33,313 nt of DNA from JAKACU01 sp021821185 (GCA_027343965.1 DAHWJX010000019.1:1-33313); one strand, 5' to 3'; positions 24,658 to 32,356 are shown, numbered from the stretch's first letter. The notes: a model not told the origin generated them from the sequence alone. Program-made: numbers and translations.

Positions 24658-25721
24658 GTACTTCAGTAGAACGTGTGGGTTCATGGCGTATCGCTGTAGT
24701 AGGCGCTGGGAGTTTCGGTACTGCACTTGCCTGTGTTCTTCAAATGAACGGACATTGCGTTACACTGTTTGGACGAAATGCCCAATCTATGACGCAACTG
24801 GAGCAGACGAGGCAAAACAACCGTTATCTTCCTGATATCACTTTGCCCTCAGGCATTATTGCCACGGCTGATATAGATCTTTTGTGTGATATTGATGTGT
24901 TTATTATCGCAGTACCGTCCCATGCCATGCGTGATACAGTAAAGCAATTGCGTCCCTATATCAAAGATCATACGATTATTGCGCATGTGACCAAAGGTCT
25001 TGAAGGCACGACCTACATGCGTATGTCCGAGATCATTTTACAAGAAATTGATATATTGCAAACCCGAAAATTGGGTGTTTTGTCTGGGCCAAGCCATGCC
25101 GAAGAATTATCCAATCACTTACCGACGACATTGGTAGCATCCAGTCAATCACAAGGTACGGCTGAATTCTTGCAGGATCTCTTCATGAATGATTTTTTAC
25201 GTGTCTATACCAACGCTGATGTAGTAGGAACAGAAATTGGTGGTGCACTCAAAAATATTATTGCTCTTGGCTGTGGTCTTTCTGATGGATTGGCCTTTGG
25301 AGATAATGCAAAAGCTGCACTGATGACGCGTGGACTTGTGGAAATCGCTCGTTTAGGCATGCAACTTGGTGCTGACTATAACACATTTTCAGGGCTATCC
25401 GGCATAGGGGATCTCATCGTTACGTGTACGAGTCATCATAGCCGCAATTGGAATGCAGGTTTTTTGTTAGGCCAAGGGTTTACACTTCCTGCTGCGTTAG
25501 AAAAAGTCGGGATGGTGGTTGAAGGCGTTAAAACAACGCCTTCAGCGATCGCATTGGCACAAAAGGTCGGTGTGCATTTACCGATTGCCGAGTCGCTTTA
25601 TCAGGTGCTTTTTGAAGACAAAGATCCACTTGACGCCGTACGAGACCTTATGCAAAGAATGCGTCGTCATGAGATGGAAGAGTATGTTCAAGAAAGTTCG
25701 ACTGGATGGCTATATCCATAA
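24654..25721 (+). CDS. gpsA: NAD(P)-dependent glycerol-3-phosphate dehydrogenase
   Basis: 355 residues from GTG 24654, overlapping the plsY stop by 4 bases. It reduces dihydroxyacetone phosphate to glycerol-3-phosphate. The Rossmann motif is VVGAGSFGTALA (about residues 15-26), with LSGPSHAEEL, the catalytic lysine in EIGGALKNIIALGCG, GLSGIGDLIVTCTS and the VEGVKTT region. The N terminus has about ten more residues than typical GpsA; an internal start is possible but no better ribosome site is seen. Coupling with plsY puts substrate supply and use in one transcript. Confidence 0.96.
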   Translation: MSTSVERVGSWRIAVVGAGSFGTALACVLQMNGHCVTLFGRNAQSMTQLEQTRQNNRYLPDITLPSGIIATADIDLLCDIDVFIIAVPSHAMRDTVKQLRPYIKDHTIIAHVTKGLEGTTYMRMSEIILQEIDILQTRKLGVLSGPSHAEELSNHLPTTLVASSQSQGTAEFLQDLFMNDFLRVYTNADVVGTEIGGALKNIIALGCGLSDGLAFGDNAKAALMTRGLVEIARLGMQLGADYNTFSGLSGIGDLIVTCTSHHSRNWNAGFLLGQGFTLPAALEKVGMVVEGVKTTPSAIALAQKVGVHLPIAESLYQVLFEDKDPLDAVRDLMQRMRRHEMEEYVQESSTGWLYP

Positions 25722-25770
25722 ATGGTAAACTTACTTTGCTGACCTTGTGTACATTGAGGAGGTTTTTACA

Positions 25771-26151
25771 TTGGCTGAATATCCGCAGGAGTTACGCTAC
25801 ACCGAGGAACATGAGTGGGTAAAATTTGAGGGCGACCTTGCTCGCATTGGGATTACGTCATTTGCGCAAAGTGAATTGGGCGATATTGTTTTTGTCGAGT
25901 TGCCGAGCGTTGGTCAAACTCTTCGACTCGGGGATACTTTTGGCACGGTAGAGTCTGTCAAAACAGTCTCTGATTTATTTGCACCTGTTGCAGGGGAAGT
26001 TGTCGAAGTGAATGAGGCTCTTAATGACGCACCAGAAGCAGTTAATTCGGATCCTTATGGTGCGGGATGGATGGTTGTAGTCAGAGTCACCGATCGTCAT
26101 GAAGATCACTTACTTTCTGCCACAAAGTATCAGGAGCACGTGAACGAATAA
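25771..26151 (+). CDS. gcvH: Glycine cleavage system H protein
   Basis: 126 residues from TTG 25771, which has GAGGAGGT eight bases upstream; the longer frame from 25747 lacks a ribosome site. The lipoyl-carrier fold is clear: RYTEEHEWVKFEG, GDIVFVELPSVG, and lipoyl lysine K64 in VESVKTVSDL, then NSDPYGAGWMVVVR. It carries the methylamine group between glycine cleavage enzymes and, in Bacillus, is the first acceptor of octanoyl groups for lipoate assembly. It is followed without a gap by lipM, which octanoylates it. No gcvT or gcvP genes lie in the window. Confidence 0.96.
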   Translation: MAEYPQELRYTEEHEWVKFEGDLARIGITSFAQSELGDIVFVELPSVGQTLRLGDTFGTVESVKTVSDLFAPVAGEVVEVNEALNDAPEAVNSDPYGAGWMVVVRVTDRHEDHLLSATKYQEHVNE

Positions 26152-26985
26152 ATGGTGTGGTCCGTGCGATTACTTGATACAGGAGTTGGTTGTGCATCGT
26201 ATAATATGGCGCTTGACGAAGCCATTCTTATGCAGGTGAGCGAGGGGTGTTCTCCTCCGACCTTGCGGTTTTATCGCTGGGAACGGCCTTCGGTTAGTTT
26301 AGGCTATTTTCAGAGAACGACACGAGAGATCGATCTGGATGCTCTTGCCCACAAACAGTTTTCTTTAGTTCGCCGGATGACAGGTGGACGAGCCGTGTTG
26401 CATGATAGAGAATTGACCTATAGCATCATGGTTCCGGGTGATCATGAGTTGGCGCAAGCTTCCGTTGTGGAGTCCTACCGTATGGTTTCTCAAGGCTTAC
26501 AAGAGGGATTTCAGCAACTTGGTCTGCAAGCTCAAGTGGTTTCGTTGGCGGATGAATCAATGCGGGATAAATTTCGATCACTCGGTTCAGCCGCTTGCTT
26601 TGACTCTCCATCTTGGTATGAACTTGTGGTGGAGGGAAAAAAGATAGCCGGTAGTGCTCAAGTTCGAGCACATGGCGGTTTGTTGCAGCATGGTTCGCTG
26701 TTGTTAGATTTGTGTGCGGATGACTTGTTTGATGTTCTGGTGTTTCGATCCCCGGATCATCGTAATCTTCTACGAAGGGAATTTGACTCCCGGGCGGTTA
26801 GCGTCAAGCAATTGTCGTCGCAAGATGTTTCCTATGAAGAGGCGGCGCAGGCATTTCGAAAAGGTATGGAACTGGGACTTCCCTGTAAACTCATCCCTGG
26901 GGATGTAACTGCGAAGGAAAGGGAAATTGCTCTACAGTTACAAAAGGAAAAATATGAGGCTGACGAATGGAATTTTCGTCGTTAA
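26152..26985 (+). CDS. lipM: Octanoyl-[GcvH]:protein pathway octanoyltransferase LipM
   Basis: 277 residues, BPL/LplA/LipB fold. The nucleotide-less octanoyltransferase LipM is suggested by the cysteine loop S-A-A-C149-F-D-S-P-S-W-Y-E-L and GKKIAGSAQ; B. subtilis LipM uses C150 in the same motif. It moves octanoate from acyl carrier protein to GcvH. RRMTGGRAVLHDRELTYS (about 74-91) is the conserved family segment. LipL, the related amidotransferase, has its cysteine in a similar place, but the match to LipM and the adjacency to gcvH favour LipM. ATG 26152 directly follows the gcvH stop; a terminator follows at 26991. Confidence 0.9.
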   Translation: MVWSVRLLDTGVGCASYNMALDEAILMQVSEGCSPPTLRFYRWERPSVSLGYFQRTTREIDLDALAHKQFSLVRRMTGGRAVLHDRELTYSIMVPGDHELAQASVVESYRMVSQGLQEGFQQLGLQAQVVSLADESMRDKFRSLGSAACFDSPSWYELVVEGKKIAGSAQVRAHGGLLQHGSLLLDLCADDLFDVLVFRSPDHRNLLRREFDSRAVSVKQLSSQDVSYEEAAQAFRKGMELGLPCKLIPGDVTAKEREIALQLQKEKYEADEWNFRR

Positions 26986-26990
26986 TGCGT

Positions 26991-27020
26991 AAAAAGGTCG
27001 TCTTCGGACGGCCTTTTTTT
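26991..27020 (+). terminator. Rho-independent terminator after lipM
   Basis: GGTCGTC and GACGGCC pair around a TTCG tetraloop, flanked by A5 and T7. It ends the gpsA-gcvH-lipM side before spoIVA. Confidence 0.95.
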
Positions 27021-27114
27021 CTGCGATTTTAGAGTTAGTTCTAGTTTGTCTTGTATTTGCGTATTCATAGAGCAAATAGGAACGAGTGGCACTGCGGGCT
27101 TTATGGGGTTTTGT

Positions 27115-27142
27115 GCATATTGCCTAAAATACAGCATATATA
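27115..27142 (+). promoter_or_regulatory. Sigma-E-like promoter of spoIVA
   Basis: GCATATT (27115-27121) fits the sigma-E -35 consensus KMATATT exactly. After 13 bases, CATATATA (27135-27142) resembles the -10 CATACANT. spoIVA is a sigma-E gene in B. subtilis. The leader to the GTG at 27251 is about 100 bases and contains no recognised riboswitch. Confidence 0.7.
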
Positions 27143-27250
27143 TGGTAACGTCCAAAACGGGTGGTGGCTTAGGAGATGCCGTCAGGCGCCCTCAGTGGTA
27201 GAGATCTAGTTGTGATTTTGACGCGGTTTTAGGGTCAGGGAGGGAAAAGC

Positions 27251-28729
27251 GTGGATAAATTCGACGTATTTAAAGATATTGCGGAGCGTACTGGCGGCGA
27301 TATCTACCTGGGTGTCGTAGGTCCGGTACGAACCGGAAAATCGACGTTCATTAAAAAGTTTATGGAACTTATTGTGTTGCCCGGCATGGCTGATGATGGG
27401 GAACGTACGCGTGCGATTGATGAACTCCCGCAAAGTGCCGCAGGGAAAACAATCATGACGACGGAACCGAAATTCGTTCCTAATCAAGCTGCACGAATTA
27501 CTGTGGCTGAGGGAATCACGATTGATTGCCGGCTCGTTGATTGTGTTGGGTATGCTGTGGACGGAGCTCGGGGGTATGAAGACGAAAACGGGCCGCGCAT
27601 GGTAACGACACCGTGGTATGACGATCCCATTCCTTTTCAGGAAGCCGCAGAAATCGGTACACGCAAAGTGATTGCTGATCATTCTACGATTGGCCTCGTG
27701 GTGACCACCGATGGAACGATCGCGGAAATTCCGCGTGAAAACTATGTCGGCGCAGAAGAGCGCGTCGTTGCTGAATTAAAGGAACTTGGCAAACCCTTTG
27801 TGATGGTTATCAATTCTGCGCGACCGTACGGACCCGAAGCCCAAGCGTTACGCTCAGAGTTGATTGATCGCTATGATATCCCTGTGATTGCTTTGTCTGC
27901 TGCTACTATGGGCAACGAAGATATCATGTTAGTGTTGCGTGAAGCATTATATGAGTTCCCAGTTCATGAGGTGAACGTTAACTTGCCTGGGTGGGTTATG
28001 GTTCTCGACCCTGAACATTGGTTGCGTAGCGCCTTAGAAGAGGCTGTTCGGACTACGATCCAAGATATCAGGCGATTGCGTGACGTCGATCGTGTGGTAG
28101 GTACCTTTGGACAATTTGAATTTGTCGAACGGGCCGCGATCGCGAGCGTCGATATGGGACACGGGATAGCAGATATCGAATTAACAGCACCTGACGCATT
28201 ATACGATCAAGTGCTGACTGAAGTTGTAGGGGTAGAGATTCGTGGAAAAGATCATCTGCTACGTCTCATGAAAGACTTTACCCATGCGAAACGAGAATAT
28301 GATAAAGTCGCTGATGCGTTACGCATGGTTAAGTTGACCGGGTATGGCATTGCACCACCGGTGCTCGAGGAAATGACGCTCGATGAACCGGAGCTGATCC
28401 GGCAAGGGTCGCGTTTTGGCGTTCGCCTCAAGGCGACAGCGCCATCGATTCATATGATTCGTGTGGACGTCGAATCTGAGTTTGCACCTATTGTTGGTAC
28501 AGAACGGCAAAGCGAAGAACTCGTCAAATACCTGATGCAAGATTTTGAAGAAAATCCACTCAAAATTTGGGATTCAGACATCTTTGGTAAATCGTTAGCT
28601 GCTATTGTTCGGGAAGGTATCTCGGGAAAATTGTCGCTGATGCCAGAAAATGCACAATATAAGTTGCGAGAAACGTTACAGCGAATTATTAATGAAGGTA
28701 GCGGTGGCTTGATTGCTATCATCTTGTGA
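27251..28729 (+). CDS. spoIVA: Stage IV sporulation protein A (spore coat basement-layer ATPase)
   Basis: 492 residues, identical in length to B. subtilis SpoIVA and easily recognised along its whole length. The Walker A motif is GPVRTGKS (residues 24-31) with the family segments AAGKTIMTTEPKFVPNQA, DCVGYAVDGARGYEDENGPRM and a conserved C terminus ending in EGSGGLIAIIL. SpoIVA hydrolyses ATP to polymerise on the forespore surface and anchors the coat and cortex. GTG 27251 follows GGGAGGG. A sigma-E-like promoter lies about 110 bases upstream. In B. subtilis hbs and folE follow; here a hairpin and a tRNA gene do. Confidence 0.99.
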   Translation: MDKFDVFKDIAERTGGDIYLGVVGPVRTGKSTFIKKFMELIVLPGMADDGERTRAIDELPQSAAGKTIMTTEPKFVPNQAARITVAEGITIDCRLVDCVGYAVDGARGYEDENGPRMVTTPWYDDPIPFQEAAEIGTRKVIADHSTIGLVVTTDGTIAEIPRENYVGAEERVVAELKELGKPFVMVINSARPYGPEAQALRSELIDRYDIPVIALSAATMGNEDIMLVLREALYEFPVHEVNVNLPGWVMVLDPEHWLRSALEEAVRTTIQDIRRLRDVDRVVGTFGQFEFVERAAIASVDMGHGIADIELTAPDALYDQVLTEVVGVEIRGKDHLLRLMKDFTHAKREYDKVADALRMVKLTGYGIAPPVLEEMTLDEPELIRQGSRFGVRLKATAPSIHMIRVDVESEFAPIVGTERQSEELVKYLMQDFEENPLKIWDSDIFGKSLAAIVREGISGKLSLMPENAQYKLRETLQRIINEGSGGLIAIIL

Positions 28730-28744
28730 CGATTTGTGACAGTT

Positions 28745-28770
28745 AAGGGAATCGCATGTGCGATTCCCTT
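28745..28770 (+). terminator. Terminator-like hairpin after spoIVA
   Basis: AAGGGAATCGC (28745-28755) and GCGATTCCCTT (28760-28770) are perfect arms around a 4-base loop, 15 bases after the spoIVA stop. The T run is missing, and the right arm overlaps the -35 of the tRNA promoter. Confidence 0.65.
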
Positions 28771-28797
28771 GCAGGTTGTCATGAGTCCTGTTATACT
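28769..28797 (+). promoter_or_regulatory. Promoter of tRNA-Pro
   Basis: TTGCAG (28769-28774), a 17-base spacer, and TATACT (28792-28797) preceded by TGT, giving an extended -10. The mature tRNA begins 17 bases after the -10. Confidence 0.65.
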
Positions 28798-28813
28798 AAC
28801 ACTTGTGCAGTGA

Positions 28814-28890
28814 CGGGATGTAGCGCAGCCTGGTAGCGCGCTACCTTGGGGAGGTAGAGGTCCCGGGTTCGAATCCCGGCATTCCGACCA
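28814..28890 (+). tRNA. tRNA-Pro (anticodon GGG)
   Basis: 77 bases forming a full cloverleaf. The acceptor CGGGATG pairs with CATTCCG with one G-U. The D arm contains AGCGCAGCCTGGTAGCGC, the anticodon stem is CTACC/GGTAG with loop TTGGGGA (anticodon GGG), and the T arm is CCGGG-TTCGAAT-CCCGG. Discriminator A and CCA are encoded. GGG reads CCC and CCU proline codons. Confidence 0.97.
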
Positions 28891-28897
28891 ATCATTG

Positions 28898-28924
28898 AGC
28901 CCGCATTGGTGGGCTATTTTTTTT
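28898..28924 (+). terminator. Short terminator after tRNA-Pro
   Basis: AGCCC (28898-28902) and GGGCT (28911-28915) form a short GC stem followed by eight T. It lies between the tRNA and mtrB, 8 bases after CCA. Confidence 0.75.
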
Positions 28925-28934
28925 GTCACTTGAA

Positions 28935-28948
28935 AGGAGACTACTCCT
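28935..28948 (+). promoter_or_regulatory. mtrB: Hairpin covering the mtrB Shine-Dalgarno
   Basis: AGGAG (28935-28939), the ribosome site, pairs perfectly with CTCCT (28944-28948) across a 4-base ACTA loop, ending two bases before the ATG. The spacing from GGAG to ATG is 11 bases, longer than usual, but the hairpin would bring them no closer in the closed state. It may lower or regulate translation of TRAP. Confidence 0.5.
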
Positions 28949-28950
28949 GT

Positions 28951-29160
28951 ATGGAAGACTACGTCGTCATCAAAGCCAAGGGCCACGGTGTTCAGGTGAT
29001 CGGTCTCACACGAGGCCAAGAAACGCGCTTCAATCATCTCGAAAAGTTGGATAAAGGTGAGATTATGATAGCTCAGTTCACCGAATACACATCAGCGATA
29101 AAGGTGCGCGGTTCGGCGTTAATTTATTCGAAACATGGAACAATTGATACCGACGAGTAG
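28951..29160 (+). CDS. mtrB: Trp RNA-binding attenuation protein (TRAP)
   Basis: 69 residues from ATG 28951 (AAAGGAG upstream). The family pattern is complete: DYVVIKAKGHGVQVIGLTRG, HLEKLDKGEIMIAQFTEYTSAIKVRG and the final KHGTIDT. TRAP forms an 11-mer ring that binds tryptophan between subunits and wraps RNA carrying spaced GAG/UAG triplets, attenuating the trp operon. The Lys-Lys-Arg RNA-contact residues are in the expected strands. No trp genes or NAG-repeat targets were seen in the window. It follows tRNA-Pro and its short terminator, and hepS begins 88 bases on with its own promoter. Confidence 0.96.
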   Translation: MEDYVVIKAKGHGVQVIGLTRGQETRFNHLEKLDKGEIMIAQFTEYTSAIKVRGSALIYSKHGTIDTDE

Positions 29161-29184
29161 CCTGTCTACGTCGTTTCATGTTTG

Positions 29185-29193
29185 TGTTATACT
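29185..29193 (+). promoter_or_regulatory. Extended -10 promoter of hepS
   Basis: TGTTATACT is an extended -10 (TATACT at 29188-29193); no good -35 is seen 17 bases upstream. It lies 55 bases before the hepS start, after the mtrB stop. Confidence 0.5.
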
Positions 29194-29248
29194 GGTTAAG
29201 CGAATCTGTACCGCCGCTTTATACGTTGGCGGTGGGAGTGGAGAACCG

Positions 29249-30013
29249 ATGAGCGCTTTTGAAGAACCTAAATGGAATTATTTACGCTTAAAAGAAGTAC
29301 AAACGTTTATTGAACAACTGATGTTTCATCCGGTGCTTCATGATGAACTGGTATTGCCGGTTGTTTCAAAGCTGCAACTGTTTTTAGGAGCATTGGTTCT
29401 GTCTCAGACCGAGTTATCTTCCAGCGCAACAGATCGAATTTTGGCAGCGATGGTACTCATGCATCATGGACTTGATTTGCACGAAAGTATTCAAGATGAA
29501 GAGGTACCCCAGTCAACACAGGCACAGTTGACGATTCTGAGCGGTGCCTTTTTCAGTAGTTTGTTTTATCGATTGCTTGCGGAAGCCAACTGTATTGACC
29601 TTGTCAGCGCATTTTCTAAAGCTGTTGCTAAAATTAATGAAGCAAAATCATCCTTGCATGATTTGCAACTTGATGCTCTTTATGATGATCAGCAGTATAT
29701 AACTCACCAACGCACGGTTCAAGGTGAACTGCTCACAGCATTATGCGAAGCGTTTCCACCTGATATAGGGACTAGAGACTTAATTGATTCAGCCATATTA
29801 GCTAGTGCATACGATCAGGCTATATCGATGCTGCCTGATAAGACAAGGAGCTATTCACGTAGTCGCTTGCACGTAAGCTTCTCTGAGACAATGGAACGTC
29901 TGCATCAAGCCTGTCGCGATGTTTTAGGGGCTGATATCTGGCTTTCTGTACACATGTTATTTCATGTTGCAACAAATCATGTAGATGGTGTACGTGTTGG
30001 AGAAGGAGGCTGA
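29249..30013 (+). CDS. hepS: Heptaprenyl diphosphate synthase component 1 (HepS)
   Basis: 254 residues from ATG 29249 (GTGGAG upstream). The sequence is all-helical and weakly conserved, as usual for HepS; the hallmark is DRILAAMVLMHHGLDLHESIQDEE near residue 72 and a following small-subunit helix pattern. It lacks the catalytic DDxxD motifs, which are in HepT. With HepT it makes the C35 side chain of menaquinone-7. The call rests on the gene order hepS-menG-hepT as well as sequence. The stop is 6 bases before menG. Confidence 0.85.
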   Translation: MSAFEEPKWNYLRLKEVQTFIEQLMFHPVLHDELVLPVVSKLQLFLGALVLSQTELSSSATDRILAAMVLMHHGLDLHESIQDEEVPQSTQAQLTILSGAFFSSLFYRLLAEANCIDLVSAFSKAVAKINEAKSSLHDLQLDALYDDQQYITHQRTVQGELLTALCEAFPPDIGTRDLIDSAILASAYDQAISMLPDKTRSYSRSRLHVSFSETMERLHQACRDVLGADIWLSVHMLFHVATNHVDGVRVGEGG

Positions 30014-30019
30014 TTAAAG

Positions 30020-30760
30020 GTGGCTACCAATCATTCAGAGGTGCAATCTGAATTTGTACATGACGTGTTTTCTCATATCGCTAAACAATATGATGTCATG
30101 AATTCCGTGCTTAGTTTCAACCAACATAAATGGTGGCGCCGTTTTACGATGCGCAAGATGAACGTCTTTCCTGGGGCTGTATGTCTTGATGTGGCGAGTG
30201 GGACTGGGGACTGGGCAATTTCTTTGGCGCATGCTGTGGGCGTGCAAGGTAAAGTCACAGGACTTGATTTTTGTAAGGAAATGCTTGATGTTGCTGAGCC
30301 AAAACTCGTTCGAGAAGGTGTAAAGGATCGAGTCAACCTTGTACAAGGTGACGCCATGCAACTTCCTTTCCCTGATCATAGCTTTGACTTTGTAACAATC
30401 GGATTTGGTCTTCGTAACATGCCTGATCTTCGACAGGTTTTGCGCGAAATGAAACGTGTCGCGAAACCTGATGCGATGGTGGTGTGCCTAGAACTATCCA
30501 AGCCGACATGGAAACCGTTTCGAGCTTTATATTATGCTTACTTTAATCATATCTTGCCTTTCTTAGGGAAATTAGTTGTTGGAAAAGCTGAACCCTATCG
30601 CTGGCTTCCACAATCCCTTGTAGCGTTTCCAGAACGCAACAAACTGACACAAATTTTTTCCGAAGTGGGATTCAAACAGGTGCAGGATTACGCACTGACT
30701 GGTGGAATATGTGCATTACACATTGGCTTCAAACCGAGTGATGAACAGGCAACAAACTAA
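30020..30760 (+). CDS. menG: Demethylmenaquinone methyltransferase (MenG/UbiE)
   Basis: 246 residues from GTG 30020; GGAGG is at the end of hepS. The UbiE signatures are present: FSHIAKQYDVMNSVLSFNQHKWWRR, SAM motif LDVASGTGDWA, DFCKEMLDVA, GDAMQLPFPDHSFDFVTIGFGLRNM and FPERNKLTQIFSEVGF. It methylates demethylmenaquinone in the last step of menaquinone synthesis. It lies between the two prenyl synthase subunits, as in other Bacillales, so side-chain synthesis and ring methylation are co-expressed. Confidence 0.97.
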   Translation: MATNHSEVQSEFVHDVFSHIAKQYDVMNSVLSFNQHKWWRRFTMRKMNVFPGAVCLDVASGTGDWAISLAHAVGVQGKVTGLDFCKEMLDVAEPKLVREGVKDRVNLVQGDAMQLPFPDHSFDFVTIGFGLRNMPDLRQVLREMKRVAKPDAMVVCLELSKPTWKPFRALYYAYFNHILPFLGKLVVGKAEPYRWLPQSLVAFPERNKLTQIFSEVGFKQVQDYALTGGICALHIGFKPSDEQATN

Positions 30761-30775
30761 GGTGGACGAATTGCT

Positions 30776-31741
30776 TTGAATATTGCAGAATTTTATCAAG
30801 GTATGGAAGGCGATCTTGCCTTTGTAGAACAGCAATTGCACGAACAGTTGCATACGACACATCCTGTGCTAGAAAATGCGTCAATACAGTTGCTTGATGC
30901 AGGAGGCAAACGCCTGCGTCCTGTGTTTGTCTTGCTGTCCGGCACATTTGGTCGGTATGATCGTTTGCGTTTGGCCCGTGTAGCCGTTGCTCTCGAACTT
31001 ATTCATATGGCCAGTCTCGTGCATGATGATGTTGTCGATCATGCGCAAACGAGACGAGGTAGGCCAACAGCCAAGTCGTTATATGGTAATAAAATGTCTA
31101 TGTATACGGGCGATTTTATTTTTGCGCGAGCCTTAGCTAACCTTGCTGAAATCGATGATCCACTTTTGCATAAAACGCTTGCGCTGGCAATTGAACGAAT
31201 GTGCATCGGTGAGATTGAACAAATTCGGGATCTTTTTAAAACAGACAGTACGATGCGTGTCTACCTTCGTCGTATTCGGCGTAAAACCGCTCTCCTCATT
31301 GAAATGTCATGCGCGTTAGGGGCTATGGCAGCAGGTTGTTCTTCTACGGAAGTGGCGGGCTTGCGCCGCTATGGTTACTACACTGGTATGGCGTTTCAAA
31401 TCACCGATGACATTTTAGATTTCACCTCCACCGAGCAGCGTTTGGGTAAGCCCGTTGGAAGTGATTTACGCCAAGGAAACATCACTTTGCCGGCTTTATA
31501 TGCGTTACAAGATAATCGATATGGTCAAAAGTTACGAAGCCTTCTACATGAGGACTGTAGCACTGAAGAGGTTGCATCCATGGTTAAGTTAGTGATCGAC
31601 AGTGGTGGTATTGGCTTTGCGCAACAGGTGGCCGATCAATATCTGGCTAAAGCCAATGAAGGGTTGGCAGTTCTGACGCCCGGTAAAAATCGAATTACAC
31701 TTTCGGCTTTAGCGACGTTCGTGGGTAAACGAGATCACTAG
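30776..31741 (+). CDS. hepT: Heptaprenyl diphosphate synthase component 2 (HepT)
   Basis: 321 residues from TTG 30776 (AAGGTGG upstream). It is a trans-isoprenyl synthase with GGKRLRPVFVLLSG, first Asp-rich motif HDDVVDHAQTRRG (about residues 84-96) and second motif QITDDILDFTS (about 209-219). GxG-type chain-length residues before the first motif fit a long-chain enzyme. It extends farnesyl diphosphate with isopentenyl diphosphate, acting with HepS. ndk follows after 88 bases with its own promoter. Confidence 0.95.
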   Translation: MNIAEFYQGMEGDLAFVEQQLHEQLHTTHPVLENASIQLLDAGGKRLRPVFVLLSGTFGRYDRLRLARVAVALELIHMASLVHDDVVDHAQTRRGRPTAKSLYGNKMSMYTGDFIFARALANLAEIDDPLLHKTLALAIERMCIGEIEQIRDLFKTDSTMRVYLRRIRRKTALLIEMSCALGAMAAGCSSTEVAGLRRYGYYTGMAFQITDDILDFTSTEQRLGKPVGSDLRQGNITLPALYALQDNRYGQKLRSLLHEDCSTEEVASMVKLVIDSGGIGFAQQVADQYLAKANEGLAVLTPGKNRITLSALATFVGKRDH

Positions 31742-31748
31742 GGAATAT

Positions 31749-31778
31749 TTGCTTTCTATAGGCTTGCCTTGTTACAAT
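31749..31778 (+). promoter_or_regulatory. Promoter of ndk
   Basis: TTGCTT (31749-31754), 18-base spacer, TACAAT (31773-31778) preceded by TGT (extended -10). It lies about 50 bases before the ndk start. Confidence 0.55.
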
Positions 31779-31829
31779 GATAATCGTTGTTTTCATGTAG
31801 GATACTGTGATTAAAGTGAGGGATATCGA

Positions 31830-32273
31830 TTGGAACGTTCATTTATTATGATCAAACCCGATGGTGTACAGCGTGGATTGATCGGTGATATTGTTGCGCG
31901 CTTTGAAAGCAAAGGATTTAAATTGGTTGGAGCAAAACTGATGCAAGTGCCATCGACACTTGCACAACAACATTACGCTGAACACAAGGAACGTCCGTTT
32001 TTTGGCGAATTGGTAAATTTCATCACATCCTCACCAGTGTTTGCCATGGTTTGGGAAGGTCCGAACGTGATCGCTGTTGCCCGGAGCATGATGGGTAAAA
32101 CCAACCCCGTGGACGCTATGCCGGGAACGATTCGCGGTGATTATGCGGTAAGCGTAGGGATGAACATCATTCACGGCAGCGACTCACCGGAAAGTGCTGC
32201 TCGTGAAATTGCGCTTTGGTTTAACTCTGATGACCTCGCAAATTATGAGCAAACTATTTCAAAGTGGATCTAA
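31830..32273 (+). CDS. ndk: Nucleoside diphosphate kinase
   Basis: 147 residues from TTG 31830 (GTGAGGG seven bases upstream). The start ERSFIMIKPDGVQRGLIGDI and the catalytic histidine H115 in NIIHGSDS are canonical. It transfers the gamma phosphate between nucleotides through phosphohistidine. It is closed by a terminator at 32288, so it is probably a single-gene unit between its own promoter and that terminator. Confidence 0.97.
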   Translation: MERSFIMIKPDGVQRGLIGDIVARFESKGFKLVGAKLMQVPSTLAQQHYAEHKERPFFGELVNFITSSPVFAMVWEGPNVIAVARSMMGKTNPVDAMPGTIRGDYAVSVGMNIIHGSDSPESAAREIALWFNSDDLANYEQTISKWI

Positions 32274-32287
32274 GTAATCCGTTGATG

Positions 32288-32320
32288 AAAAGCGGTCTCC
32301 CTTGCGGCGACCGCTTTTTT
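32288..32320 (+). terminator. Rho-independent terminator after ndk
   Basis: AAAAGCGGTC (32288-32297) and GACCGCTTTT (32309-32318) form a perfect 10-bp stem that runs into a T6 tail. Confidence 0.93.
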
Positions 32321-32356
32321 ATACTCTTGTGTATATCGTTTTAGGGGGACATTGCC

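Noticed and set aside
27168..27229. Possible 18-codon leader peptide ahead of spoIVA
   Set aside because: Its ATG follows AGGAG with no spacing and the peptide has no attenuation-like codons.
28450..29037. 195-codon minus-strand frame across the end of spoIVA and the tRNA
   Set aside because: It contains the peptide SECRDSNPGPLPPQG, the familiar false translation of the reverse strand of a tRNA gene, and covers spoIVA coding sequence and a terminator.
27143..29250. TRAP (NAG-repeat) binding sites near mtrB or in the spoIVA leader
   Set aside because: Only a few scattered TAG/GAG triplets occur; there is no array of about eleven at 2-3 base spacing.
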